NCBI GenBank assembly: GCA_944387385.1
Contig: CALXES010000005.1
Span: forward strand, 1-64,000
Direction of reading: 5' to 3'
Length of the DNA stretch: 64,000 nucleotides
Source of the DNA: an uncultured Clostridia bacterium
GTDB lineage: Bacteria > Bacillota > Clostridia > TANB77 > CAG-465
Part shown: positions 18,131 through 27,910 of the stretch, piece after piece
How positions within the stretch are numbered: the first letter of the stretch is position 1
Layout of the letters: every line of letters begins with the position of its first letter
Translations under genes and position numbers: made by a program
The notes under the pieces: model-generated
The model's database searches: none
What the model saw: the letters and a program-made list of their open reading frames with translations, nothing else
What the model was told of the DNA's origin: nothing

Positions 18131-21100
18131 ATGAAAACTAGGAAATATTTTTTTATTATAATTTTGTTTTTTTTACTTATATTAGCTCCAAAAAGTGCTA
18201 TAGCACTTACTTCTGGAGCAGATAAGTTTGATACATTATATGTAGGTGTACCAGAGCATGACTCTGTTTATGGATACCCAGCTTTATATTACTATACATT
18301 AGATGGTGCAAGAGCATATTGTATTGAAATGGCTACAAGAATATATAAAACTGAGTATGCTGGATATGCATATAGTGATCCAAGAATTGGTTATGCTTTA
18401 ATAGCAGATCATGGTTATACATGGAATGATGCTGCAGACTTCCAAATTAGGCAGGCAGTTATATGGGCATTACTTGGTCAAATTAATATTGAAAACCTAT
18501 ATGCAGGTGATGCAGGGTGTGTTCAAGCTGCAAAAAATTTATATTATGCTGCAGCTTCATATAGTGGAACTGTTGGAAGTCCTAACATTTCAACAAGTTC
18601 AGTAGATTTTAATATAGAAGGAATGCAATATGTATCTAATCCAATATCAATAAGTAAAGCTCAAGGAAATGATTATTATGATATAACTCTTGGTGGATTT
18701 CCAGAAGGAACTTACCTTACAGATATGAATGGAAATATTATGCAGGCTAATGGTATTACTTGGGATAGTACTTTTCAAATAAGAATACCACTTGAAGTTA
18801 TAAAATATGATATAACAAATATAGATATGAAAGCAAATGGTGTTGGAAATGTATATAATACTACAACTGCATACTATTCTGTAGGCAGACCATCTCAACA
18901 GCTTCTTTCATCTCAAGCAAGTTCTTCAACAGGAGTTAGTTCATCAACATTTTATTTGGTTAAGCCAATAATAGCAAAAGGAAATTTAGAGGTAAAAAAA
19001 TCAGATGAGTATGGAGAACCAATTCCAGGAACTACATTTCAAATTACTAATGGAACAATAACTCTTACACAGGTTACAGGTGAAGATGGTATTGCAAGAT
19101 TTACAGATTTGCCAGCAGGCGAATATACTATAACTGAAACTAGTGCTGCTGAAGGATATTTTAATGACAGAACAAGTGTAAGCGCAAATGTAATAACTGG
19201 AATAACTGTTAATGCACAAAAAACAAATAAAGAAAGTAAAGGAAATGTTAGAATAATAAAGAGAGATTCAGAGACTGGTGAGACACCACAAGGTGATGCA
19301 ACATTATCTGGAGCAGTATATAAACTATATGCAAGAGAAGATATTTATGCGGCAAATAAAACGACTAAACTATTTTCTAAAGGCGATGAAGTTGGAACTT
19401 GTACTACAGGAGAAGATGGGGTTACAAACTATGTTGAGCTACCTTTAGGAAAGTATATGTATAAAGAGATTTCTGCATCTGAAGGTTATGTTTTAAATGA
19501 TGAAGAAGTGGATTTTACAATTTCTTATGATAATCAAGATGTAGAATTAATAGATAAGACATTTACAAGCAAAGAAGATGTAAAGAAAAATAATATAGAA
19601 ATTATAAAAAAATTACAGGCAACAGATTCTACGCCACAGCAAAATCTTGCAGGTGCAAAATTTTCTGCTACTTTAAAAAGCGATAGAAGTAAAGTTTACT
19701 ATTCAACAGTAACTGATAGCAGTGGATATTGTGTAATTGAAAATTTACCTTATGGTACATATGAAATCGAAGAAATTGAAGTACCAGCAAATGCTCTTAA
19801 AATAGATAATTTTGATGTATTTGTTGAAGAAGATTCAACAGAAAGAGAACCATATAGATATACAAAAGAAGATGTTGCTAAGAAAATGCAGATAACTATA
19901 TATAAAGAAGATAGAGAAACAGGAACAGCTACACAAGGTGATGCTAGACTTGAAGAGGCAGAATATACAATATATAGAGATGAAGCTTTAACAGATGCAG
20001 TTGAAACTGTAAGAATTGAAAAACAAGATGATGGTACTTATAGTGCAAAAACAGGATATTATTTAGTTGGAAAATATTATATTAAGGAAACAAAAAGACC
20101 AGAAGGGTATTTGGCAGATGAAGAAGTTCATGTTGTTGAGCAACTAGGAGAAAATCAAACAGAAGAAATATCTTATCATGAGATTACATCTACAGAGCTT
20201 GTAGAAAGAGGAAATATCTATATCGTAAAATATAAAGATAATAATACAAACTTTGATGAAGGATCAACAACAAAAGAGCCAGCTACTGGAGTTGAATTAA
20301 CACTTACTTTAAATTCAAATCCTTCAGTTACATATAAATCTGTAGTAAATGAAATAGGTTATGCAGAATTTATAGATATACCTTATGGTTGGTATACAAT
20401 TACAGAGACAAAAAGTTTAGAATTTGTTGATATTATGGATCCGCAAGAAGTATATATTTCAAAAGATGAGCAAAAATTATACTATATTGTTCAAGATCCA
20501 AGAAATGAAAGAAAGCTAAAGATAGTAAAAAAAGATGCAGAGACAGGTAATACTATTCCTCTTGCTGGAGCTACATTTAAAGTTTGGGATGTAGCAGAAA
20601 AAAGATATATTAAACAAAGTTTTGATTATCCAACTCAAACAGAAATTGAAGAATTCGTAACAGCAGCAGATGGTACATTGGTATTACCAGATGGATTAAT
20701 TCCAGGAGAATATGAACTTGAAGAGGTTACAGCACCATATGGATATACAATAAATGAAACTAGAATTCCTTTTACCATAAATGCTACAACACCTGAAAAT
20801 CCAGAACAAGAGGAAATAATTACTGTAGATTTTCCAGATACAGCTCAAAAAGCAAAAGTTGTTGTATATAAAAAAGGAGAAATACTTACTGGTACAACAA
20901 AAGAAGGTGAGATTACTAGACCTGTTTATGAAGAAAAAGGATTAAAGGGAGTAGAATATACAATAACAGCTAAAGAAGATATAGTTACACCAGACGGAAC
21001 AGTTAGAATGAAAGCAGGAGATACAGTTTCATTTAGAACAGATGAAGATGGTATTGGAATATCTCCAGAATTATATTTAGGTGAATATACAATAAAAGAA

Positions 21101-22606
21101 ACAGATACATTAGATGGATTATTAATTCAACAGAATGAAATATCTTTTGTTCTTGAATATAAAGGTCAAGATATAGATATATATGAAAAAAATATGGACT
21201 TTATTGATGTAAGACAAAAATTGAATTTAAAAGTTATGAAGAATATGCAAGAGCCAAAATATGATGATATATTAAATAATGCTTATGTAGATATAAGACT
21301 TGGTATTTATACAAGAGATGATTTGGCAAATGTAAATGGTGATATAATTATTGCAAAAGATACTTTAGTTGATATTTTAACTATTAGCGAAGATGGAATT
21401 TCAAGTCAAAACTATGATTTACCACTTGGAAAATATTATATAAAAGAAATTGAAACAAACGATAATTATTTAATAAATGAAAAGGAATATGATTTTGAAT
21501 TCAAGCCAAATGATAATACAACACCTGTAATAGATGTTATATTATCTAATGAAATAAATAATGATTTAACAGAACTAGGTAAATTTGAATTATATAAATA
21601 TGCAGAAGAAGATAAAAATATAATAGAAAGAATAGGTGATTTTTTTAATGGTGATAATCAAGATAGAACGCATGCTTTAGCTGGAGCTAAATTTAAATTT
21701 TATTACGATAAAAACGGTGAACCAGTAGAGTTAGTCTCTAAAACAGGTGTATCTGAATATGTTACTGATGAAAATGGTACTATTAGTTTAGATGAATTAC
21801 CATTTGGTAAATACTATTATAAAGAAATTGAAGCTCCAAAAGGATACGAACTTGATGATACAATGTACTCTTTTGAGATTACAAAATCTCATGTAAAAGA
21901 GCCATTAAGAATTGAAGTTTCAAATAAGCTTATAGATATAAAATTATTTACAAAAACAGATGCTTTTAATTCAGAAGTCATTCCAGACTGTGAATTTGAG
22001 ATACTAGATAAAGATCAAAATGTAATATATAAAGATAAGACTGATGAAAATGGTGAATTTTATATGCCTATTGATTTATTGACACCAGGAGAGATTTATT
22101 ATTATAAAGAAATAAGTGCACCAGATATATATGAGCTAAATGAAGACCCTCATGAATTTATATTAAATGAAGATCAAACTGTAAGTATAACAGAAGTAGA
22201 GAATTTAAGAAAATCTTCTACAGTAAAAATTAACAAGTCAGACTTCTTAGGAGGAGAAAAAATCCCTAACTGTACATTTAGACTAGAAAGTTTAGAAACA
22301 GACTTCAAAGTGGAAGGTACAACAGATGAAAATGGAGAATATTACTTTGAAAATATTCCTTATGGTGAATATACTTACACAGAAATAAGTGCACCAGAAA
22401 ATTATAGGATTGATACAACTCCACATAGAATAACTATTGATGAAGAAATGGAAGAAATAAATGTTAGTAATGAATTAATAGTAAATACTTCGGATATAAA
22501 TGTAATGTTATTTAGTGTTATATTGATAGCAAGTGCAATAGGAATAACTTTAATTGTATATAAGAATAGAGATAAAATAAGAGAATCTTTAATAAATAGA
22601 AAGTAA
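18131..22606 (+). CDS. Giant thioester-domain/CnaB-repeat surface adhesin
   Basis: 1491 residues. A signal peptide (about 1-25) is followed by a thioester domain: Cys64 in ARAYCIEM and Gln108 in FQIRQAVIWALL match the Cys-Gln pair that forms an internal thioester in Gram-positive adhesins. From about residue 275 there are about eleven CnaB-type beta domains, each with a lysine near the start and a YxxxE box such as YTITETSAAEGY or YYYKEIEAPKGY, the elements of intramolecular isopeptide bonds. The end has a hydrophobic helix and basic tail, but the sorting motif position reads VNTSD. No sortase gene lies in the window. TTGGAGG ribosome site. Confidence 0.93.
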   Translation: MKTRKYFFIIILFFLLILAPKSAIALTSGADKFDTLYVGVPEHDSVYGYPALYYYTLDGARAYCIEMATRIYKTEYAGYAYSDPRIGYALIADHGYTWNDAADFQIRQAVIWALLGQINIENLYAGDAGCVQAAKNLYYAAASYSGTVGSPNISTSSVDFNIEGMQYVSNPISISKAQGNDYYDITLGGFPEGTYLTDMNGNIMQANGITWDSTFQIRIPLEVIKYDITNIDMKANGVGNVYNTTTAYYSVGRPSQQLLSSQASSSTGVSSSTFYLVKPIIAKGNLEVKKSDEYGEPIPGTTFQITNGTITLTQVTGEDGIARFTDLPAGEYTITETSAAEGYFNDRTSVSANVITGITVNAQKTNKESKGNVRIIKRDSETGETPQGDATLSGAVYKLYAREDIYAANKTTKLFSKGDEVGTCTTGEDGVTNYVELPLGKYMYKEISASEGYVLNDEEVDFTISYDNQDVELIDKTFTSKEDVKKNNIEIIKKLQATDSTPQQNLAGAKFSATLKSDRSKVYYSTVTDSSGYCVIENLPYGTYEIEEIEVPANALKIDNFDVFVEEDSTEREPYRYTKEDVAKKMQITIYKEDRETGTATQGDARLEEAEYTIYRDEALTDAVETVRIEKQDDGTYSAKTGYYLVGKYYIKETKRPEGYLADEEVHVVEQLGENQTEEISYHEITSTELVERGNIYIVKYKDNNTNFDEGSTTKEPATGVELTLTLNSNPSVTYKSVVNEIGYAEFIDIPYGWYTITETKSLEFVDIMDPQEVYISKDEQKLYYIVQDPRNERKLKIVKKDAETGNTIPLAGATFKVWDVAEKRYIKQSFDYPTQTEIEEFVTAADGTLVLPDGLIPGEYELEEVTAPYGYTINETRIPFTINATTPENPEQEEIITVDFPDTAQKAKVVVYKKGEILTGTTKEGEITRPVYEEKGLKGVEYTITAKEDIVTPDGTVRMKAGDTVSFRTDEDGIGISPELYLGEYTIKETDTLDGLLIQQNEISFVLEYKGQDIDIYEKNMDFIDVRQKLNLKVMKNMQEPKYDDILNNAYVDIRLGIYTRDDLANVNGDIIIAKDTLVDILTISEDGISSQNYDLPLGKYYIKEIETNDNYLINEKEYDFEFKPNDNTTPVIDVILSNEINNDLTELGKFELYKYAEEDKNIIERIGDFFNGDNQDRTHALAGAKFKFYYDKNGEPVELVSKTGVSEYVTDENGTISLDELPFGKYYYKEIEAPKGYELDDTMYSFEITKSHVKEPLRIEVSNKLIDIKLFTKTDAFNSEVIPDCEFEILDKDQNVIYKDKTDENGEFYMPIDLLTPGEIYYYKEISAPDIYELNEDPHEFILNEDQTVSITEVENLRKSSTVKINKSDFLGGEKIPNCTFRLESLETDFKVEGTTDENGEYYFENIPYGEYTYTEISAPENYRIDTTPHRITIDEEMEEINVSNELIVNTSDINVMLFSVILIASAIGITLIVYKNRDKIRESLINRK

Positions 22607-22616
22607 AAAATAATGT

Positions 22617-22652
22617 AAAGAGAATATCCATAATATATTGGTATTCTCTTTG
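22617..22652 (+). terminator. Probable terminator between the adhesin genes
   Basis: AAAGAGAATA-C pairs with G-TATTCTCTTT around an AT loop; the T tract is short (TTTGTTATTT). Confidence 0.55.
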
Positions 22653-22739
22653 TTATTTATAGTGTGAAATATTTGTGAAACTTATTTGTAATATTAAGTA
22701 ATAAAAAAAGGTATTTTGTAGTTTTTTAAAAAATTGTGG

Positions 22740-22768
22740 TTGAAATTAAAAATTCTTAATGATATGAT
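22740..22768 (+). promoter_or_regulatory. sigma-A promoter of the second adhesin gene
   Basis: TTGAAA at 22740-22745, 17 bases, TATGAT at 22763-22768. A hairpin AAAATAAAA / TTTTATTTT follows in the leader at about 22780-22802. Confidence 0.6.
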
Positions 22769-22835
22769 TTTATTATCAGAAAATAAAATACGTTTTATTT
22801 TTTGTGAGAAAAATAAAAGGAGAGGGAGAGATTAT

Positions 22836-25800
22836 ATGAAAATAAGTAAGCTTAAATACGTATTTGCTTTTGTACTTTTAGTTGCAGTATCAGTAGTATG
22901 CACAAACGTACAAGCAGCTACAATGCCTAATAATGGACAAATTAAATTAAGCACTATTATAGCATCTCAACTTGCCGCAATTGAAGATGGTGATGAAGAT
23001 CCATCTACACCTGTTCTTGATAAAGTAGTTAAGAGTTTTAATACTCCATATCAAGCTACTGTATTAGGTACAACTATGAATCCAGTACAATTTTATACTT
23101 TAAAAGTAAAAAGTTCTGGAGCAAACATTAAAGCTTATAGCTTAAATGTTGGTAATATTGTAGGCGATGAAGTTGAATTTGATTATGCTGGGACTTCTTC
23201 AAATGTAAGAGTTGGTCTTGGTTTGGCATTTGGTCTAAATTCTCTAACACTAGATCAATTAGAAAACCAAGCTAATTTAGACAGCTATAATAGCGAATAT
23301 TCATTAGCTACACAAATGTATATTTGGTTAGCAAACGCTAATGCTTTAGGAACAGCACAAGAAACTGATGCAATTTCAAGCTTAAGTGGAGTTGCAAGAG
23401 ACAGATATACATATATAAGAAATGGTGTAGAACAAGCATTATTAAAACCTTCATATGCATATAATTCACAAGGTGAAGCAACAGCTCAACCAATTGAAAT
23501 GGGATGGAGCGAAGCAAACCAAAGATATGAAGTAACATTAACAGATAGTAATGCTCTTGATACAATGGCTTTAGTTAACTTAGCAATTGAGCCAGGTTCA
23601 GGAATAAGCTATAGTAAATCAGGAAATAGTATAACATTCTTTACTACAGAACAAATTGGATCAATAAGCAATCCAGCAACTGTAGTTGTAAGAAAATCAA
23701 TAAATGGTGGAAGATATGTTGCTGGAGTTGCAACTCTTAAAGATGGTTCTAAATCTTTAACATATCTTACAGGTTCATCAGTAAATAATGATACTTACTA
23801 TGTAAGTTTCTATACTAATGCATTAAGAGTTAGAGTTCAAAAGACTTTAAATCCAAGTGATGCAAATCCAAATACTGGTGATGCAACTGTAGAAGGAGCA
23901 AGATATGGTGTATATTCAGATCAAGGATGTACACAATTAGTTCAAGAGATAGTAACTGATGCAAATGGTATTGCTATAACAAATCCACTTGAATATAAAG
24001 ATTACTATGTAAAAGAACTAGCTGCTTCTGAGGGATGTAAACTAAATGATGCAGTTGTTACAGCTTCTGCAGGTTCAGCAAAAGATGAAAATGGACAAAG
24101 AGTAGTAACTGTTGAGTCTAAAGAAAATGTGATTTATGGTGGATTTAGAATGATAGTTTCTAATAGCCCAGATTTAAGTGGAAATACAACAAAAGTTCCA
24201 TCTGTTGGATCTGAGATTACAGTAACATTAGACAGTCGTCCAGAAGAAAAATATGTTGCAGAAGTTAATGAAGATGGTTATGTTGAATTTAAAAACTTAC
24301 CATATGGACAATATACATGTACAGAAACAAAAAGACCAAATGTTGACGGTAGTGATAAATTAGATCTTATGGATCCTATGTCAATAACTATAGATCGTGA
24401 AGAAGAATTTATTTACTCTAAAATAGTTAACACAGAGGTTGCTCAAAGATATGTAAAAATTGAAAAAAGAGATGCTGAAACAGGAAAACTTGTTACAGGA
24501 ACTCCAACTACATATCAAATAAAAAATTCAAAAAATGAAATAATTACTCAAAAGAATATGTATCCAAATGTTGTAGAAATGGATCAATTTGTAACAGCAG
24601 ATGAGGATGCAATTTATGGATATGCTGTATTACCAGAAAAATTACCTGCTGATACATATACTGTTTATGAAATAACTGCTCCAGAGGGATATTACAATCA
24701 ATCAGTTGCAGAAAATAAACCAATAGCAACATTTACAGTTGAACCAAATTCAACAGAAGACTATGACAGAGATGAAATAGTTGTTGTACCAACTGAAAAT
24801 ATTGCTCAAAAAGGTATAGTAAACATTAGTGTTAAAGGTAATGTTCTAACAGGAGTAAATACTGAGGATGCTTATGGTCAATCTAATGTTAATCGTCCTG
24901 CATATACTTCACAACCAATTCCAGGAGCTAAATTTGAATTAATAGCTAATGAAGATATAGTAACTGGTGATGGAACAGTAAGAATGAAAGCTGGAGAAAA
25001 ACTTGAGTTAACAAGTGATGAAAGTGGTAAGATTCAAACAAAATTATATATAGGAAGCTATACATTAAGAATGGTTGAAGTACCAGAAGGATATGTATTA
25101 GATACTGAAGATAGACCAATAACAGTAGAAGCTCAAAAACAAAAAGTTAAAGAGTATACTTTACCTACTGAAAACTATACATTAACAAGACAAGATTATG
25201 ATTTAGAAGTAACTAAAACATTTAGTGGATTAAACTTCTATAAACAAGATGAATTAGATAATGTTGAATCAATAGATTCAGATGCATATGCTGATGTAAT
25301 AGTTGGTATATATGCTTCAGAAGATATAACAAATGTTAAAGGAACAGTAGTTATACCAAAAGATACTTTAGTTGATGTTGTAATCTTTGATAAAGATGGA
25401 AAAGGTTCATTTGAATCTGAATATCCAATGGGTAAATTCTATGCAAAAGAACTAGCAACAAATGTAAATTATGAGTTATCTAATGAAAAATATGAATTTG
25501 AAACAAAACCAACAGATAACACTACAGAAAGATTTAGTGTTAATATTGGAGAAATAGTAAATGAAGCATTAAAAGTAACTAAATTCAACTTTACAAAAAT
25601 TGAAGAAGTTATGGTAGATGATGAAAATGGTGATACTGAAGTATCATTAATTGAAAGAGTAGAACAATTTATGGAAGGTATTCTTGATGGTATTTTAGCA
25701 GATGTTGAGAAAACAACTTCTGTTACTAGACTTGAAGGTGCTGAATATAAAGTGCTATACTTAGATGAAGATGGACAATATTATCCATTACTTGAAAAAG

Positions 25801-26627
25801 TAGATGATGAGTATGTTGAAGTTGTTCGTACTACAGATGAAAATGGTGAATTTGTAATTGAAGGACTACCATTTGGTAGCTATGCTGTTCAAGAAACAAA
25901 AGCTCCTAGATATTATAATTTAGATGAAAAAAGCTATGGATTTGTATTAAGTACAACTGAGACTGAAAAAGAACTTGTACTACAAGATGTACGTACAAAA
26001 GTTGATGTTAATATTGCTGTTGTAGATGAAGACGGTAATAAATTAGAAAAAGCTATGGTTCAATTAGTTGATCCAGATACAAAAGAAGTTGTATACGAGG
26101 CTGAAACTAATGAAGAAGGCGTAGCAAGCTTTACAGATATTAGAGCTGGAAGATATATTAGACAAGTTACAGATTTAGCTGAACAATATGTTGTTCCTGC
26201 TGCTAAAGAATTATATCTAGAAGAAGATAACGAATTAGTTGAAACAGTTACAGTTAAATATATTACTGGTAACATCTTAATAAATAAAACAGATGATGAA
26301 ACTGGTGAAGTTGTTCCTGGATGCTTATTCAGAATAACTAACGAAGCTGGTGAAGTTGTTGCAGAAGAAAGAACAGATGATAATGGTCAATTATTAGTAG
26401 CTGGTCTAAGATATGGTGTATACTATGTTGAAGAAGTAGAAGCTGCTGAAGGATATGATAAATCTGATTTAGTATTTGAAGTAACAATTACTGAAGATGG
26501 ACAAACATATGTAGTTGACTTTACAAATGTTCCAACTGGAGATATTGCAGTAGCTTTATATGCAGTAATTGCACTTATTTCTGTAGGAGCTATAGCATTA
26601 ACAGTTAAAAAATTAAGAATGAACTAA
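22836..26627 (+). CDS. CnaB-repeat surface protein with degenerate thioester domain
   Basis: 1263 residues from ATG 22836, preceded by AGGAGAGGGAG; the longer frame from 22734 lacks a ribosome site and would put a leader before the signal peptide. The signal peptide (about 1-28) ends NVQAA. The N-terminal domain is homologous to the thioester domain of the upstream protein, but the cysteine position is Ser102 (KAYSLN) while the glutamine is kept as Gln160 in ATQMYIWLA. About eight CnaB domains follow. The C-terminus has VPTGD, a hydrophobic helix and a basic tail, a plausible variant sortase signal. Likely tandem paralogue of the previous gene. Confidence 0.93.
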   Translation: MKISKLKYVFAFVLLVAVSVVCTNVQAATMPNNGQIKLSTIIASQLAAIEDGDEDPSTPVLDKVVKSFNTPYQATVLGTTMNPVQFYTLKVKSSGANIKAYSLNVGNIVGDEVEFDYAGTSSNVRVGLGLAFGLNSLTLDQLENQANLDSYNSEYSLATQMYIWLANANALGTAQETDAISSLSGVARDRYTYIRNGVEQALLKPSYAYNSQGEATAQPIEMGWSEANQRYEVTLTDSNALDTMALVNLAIEPGSGISYSKSGNSITFFTTEQIGSISNPATVVVRKSINGGRYVAGVATLKDGSKSLTYLTGSSVNNDTYYVSFYTNALRVRVQKTLNPSDANPNTGDATVEGARYGVYSDQGCTQLVQEIVTDANGIAITNPLEYKDYYVKELAASEGCKLNDAVVTASAGSAKDENGQRVVTVESKENVIYGGFRMIVSNSPDLSGNTTKVPSVGSEITVTLDSRPEEKYVAEVNEDGYVEFKNLPYGQYTCTETKRPNVDGSDKLDLMDPMSITIDREEEFIYSKIVNTEVAQRYVKIEKRDAETGKLVTGTPTTYQIKNSKNEIITQKNMYPNVVEMDQFVTADEDAIYGYAVLPEKLPADTYTVYEITAPEGYYNQSVAENKPIATFTVEPNSTEDYDRDEIVVVPTENIAQKGIVNISVKGNVLTGVNTEDAYGQSNVNRPAYTSQPIPGAKFELIANEDIVTGDGTVRMKAGEKLELTSDESGKIQTKLYIGSYTLRMVEVPEGYVLDTEDRPITVEAQKQKVKEYTLPTENYTLTRQDYDLEVTKTFSGLNFYKQDELDNVESIDSDAYADVIVGIYASEDITNVKGTVVIPKDTLVDVVIFDKDGKGSFESEYPMGKFYAKELATNVNYELSNEKYEFETKPTDNTTERFSVNIGEIVNEALKVTKFNFTKIEEVMVDDENGDTEVSLIERVEQFMEGILDGILADVEKTTSVTRLEGAEYKVLYLDEDGQYYPLLEKVDDEYVEVVRTTDENGEFVIEGLPFGSYAVQETKAPRYYNLDEKSYGFVLSTTETEKELVLQDVRTKVDVNIAVVDEDGNKLEKAMVQLVDPDTKEVVYEAETNEEGVASFTDIRAGRYIRQVTDLAEQYVVPAAKELYLEEDNELVETVTVKYITGNILINKTDDETGEVVPGCLFRITNEAGEVVAEERTDDNGQLLVAGLRYGVYYVEEVEAAEGYDKSDLVFEVTITEDGQTYVVDFTNVPTGDIAVALYAVIALISVGAIALTVKKLRMN

Positions 26628-26640
26628 TAAGTTATATAAT

Positions 26641-26706
26641 AAAAGAAGGTCTAAAATATGAAGTGAACCCCAAAAAGTACACTTCAAAAAAGACCTTCTT
26701 TTTTTG
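26641..26706 (+). terminator. Strong terminator with nested hairpin
   Basis: Outer stem AAAAGAAGGTCT / AGACCTTCTTTT followed by a T run; inside, TGAAGTG pairs with CACTTCA around a loop containing ACCCCAAAAAGTA. It ends the second adhesin gene. Confidence 0.85.
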
Positions 26707-26710
26707 TTAT

Positions 26711-26740
26711 AAAAAAATAAGTAGTTATTACACTACTTAT
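26711..26740 (-). terminator. Terminator of the 59-residue gene
   Basis: On the minus strand ATAAGTAGT pairs with ACTACTTAT and is followed by a T run; the stem overlaps the stop codon at 26733-26735. Confidence 0.7.
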
Positions 26741-26912
26741 ATTCTTTAAAAAGCTTTCTATCTTCAAGTTTTTGGGCTTGACGATTAAAATCCTTTTTAC
26801 TTTTATGTGCTCCAGCACCAGTCATTTTAACTGTTGCAAAAGGTGAACGAACTCTTTTTATAGCATCATATGTTGTAAAAGGAATTTCAATTCGAAGCTT
26901 TTTCTTTGCCAT
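26733..26912 (-). CDS. 59-residue basic protein, unknown
   Basis: A complete small gene: ATG at 26912, AGGAGGTG ribosome site 5-12 bases upstream, a sigma-A promoter and an own terminator. The protein begins MAKKKLRIEIPFTTYDAIK, carries a central GAGAHKSKKD segment and ends DRKLFKEYK; it is strongly basic with no Cys or membrane segment. Basic composition suggests nucleic-acid or ribosome contact, but this is inference. No family recognised. It lies convergent to the second adhesin gene. Confidence 0.75.
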   Translation of the reverse strand: MAKKKLRIEIPFTTYDAIKRVRSPFATVKMTGAGAHKSKKDFNRQAQKLEDRKLFKEYK

Positions 26913-26963
26913 AGTAACACCTCCTAAATTATTTTTTGGTTATATTATTGTATAATATATAAA

Positions 26964-26992
26964 ATTATAACATAATGTTTACATAAAGTCAA
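26964..26992 (-). promoter_or_regulatory. sigma-A promoter of the 59-residue gene
   Basis: On the minus strand TTGACT (26987-26992), 17 bases, TATAAT (26964-26969). Confidence 0.75.
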
Positions 26993-27104
26993 ATGCATAT
27001 AAAAAATATAATTAGCAATATTTGAATTTTAGCGACTAAAAAAGCTTAGAAGTAAAATTAATAACAATTTAATTAAAAATCTAAATAAAGCTAAATATGA
27101 AGCA

Positions 27105-27845
27105 TTAAAAACAGTTTTTATCAATATAATCAAAAACAAATCCTAACGAATCGTTTATAACTAGATTTGCCTTATTATCAAATGGAGTTTTTTCTTTATT
27201 TATAAGGACTAAATATTTACCTTTAAAGTAATTTATAAGATATGATGCTGGATACACAGCAAGAGAAGTGCCACCTATTATTAACATATCACAATTTGAT
27301 ATTGCATGTAGTGCGTTCTTATAAATATCATTATCTAAGGGCTCCTCGTATAAGACAACATCTGGCTTTATTATTCCACCACAGCTACATTTAGGAATCA
27401 TACTTTTAGAATTAAATACATATTCTGCATTATATTCTTTTCCACAATTTAAGCAATAATTTCTAAGTACACTACCATGTAATTCATATACTACTTTAGA
27501 ACCTGCTTTTTGGTGTAGACCGTCTATATTTTGAGTAATAATTGCCTTAAGTTTTCCTTTCTTTTCAAGTTTAGCTAAAGTATAATGAGTGATGTTTGGA
27601 GTGTATTTTAAGGAATTCATTTTTTCTTTATAAAATTTATAAAATTCATCTGTATTTGATACAAAAAAAGAATGACTAAGTATTTTTTCTGGAGAATATT
27701 TATATTTCATATTGTATAGACCATCCTTACTTCTAAAGTCTTTTATACCACTTTCTGTTGATACTCCGGCTCCACCAAAAAAAACAATTGAATCAGAGCT
27801 CAAAATTATACTTTTTAATTCATTAAGTTTTTCATAATTATTCAT
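27105..27845 (-). CDS. cobB: SIR2-family NAD-dependent protein deacylase (sirtuin)
   Basis: 246 residues. NAD-binding GAGVST at 25-30 with ESGIKDFRS, QNID at 105-108, the catalytic His123 in ELHGS, a four-cysteine zinc site (CLNC and CSC plus neighbours) and GTSLAVYPA near the end. It removes acyl groups from protein lysines using NAD. GGTGAT precedes the ATG. It is divergent from cysE; roughly 190 bases between it and the 59-residue gene hold that gene's promoter and nothing else I can identify. Confidence 0.95.
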   Translation of the reverse strand: MNNYEKLNELKSIILSSDSIVFFGGAGVSTESGIKDFRSKDGLYNMKYKYSPEKILSHSFFVSNTDEFYKFYKEKMNSLKYTPNITHYTLAKLEKKGKLKAIITQNIDGLHQKAGSKVVYELHGSVLRNYCLNCGKEYNAEYVFNSKSMIPKCSCGGIIKPDVVLYEEPLDNDIYKNALHAISNCDMLIIGGTSLAVYPASYLINYFKGKYLVLINKEKTPFDNKANLVINDSLGFVFDYIDKNCF

Positions 27846-27910
27846 ATTATCACCAAACTAATTATATCACATAACAATAATATTATCATAACATATAGTA
27901 GGTGATATGT

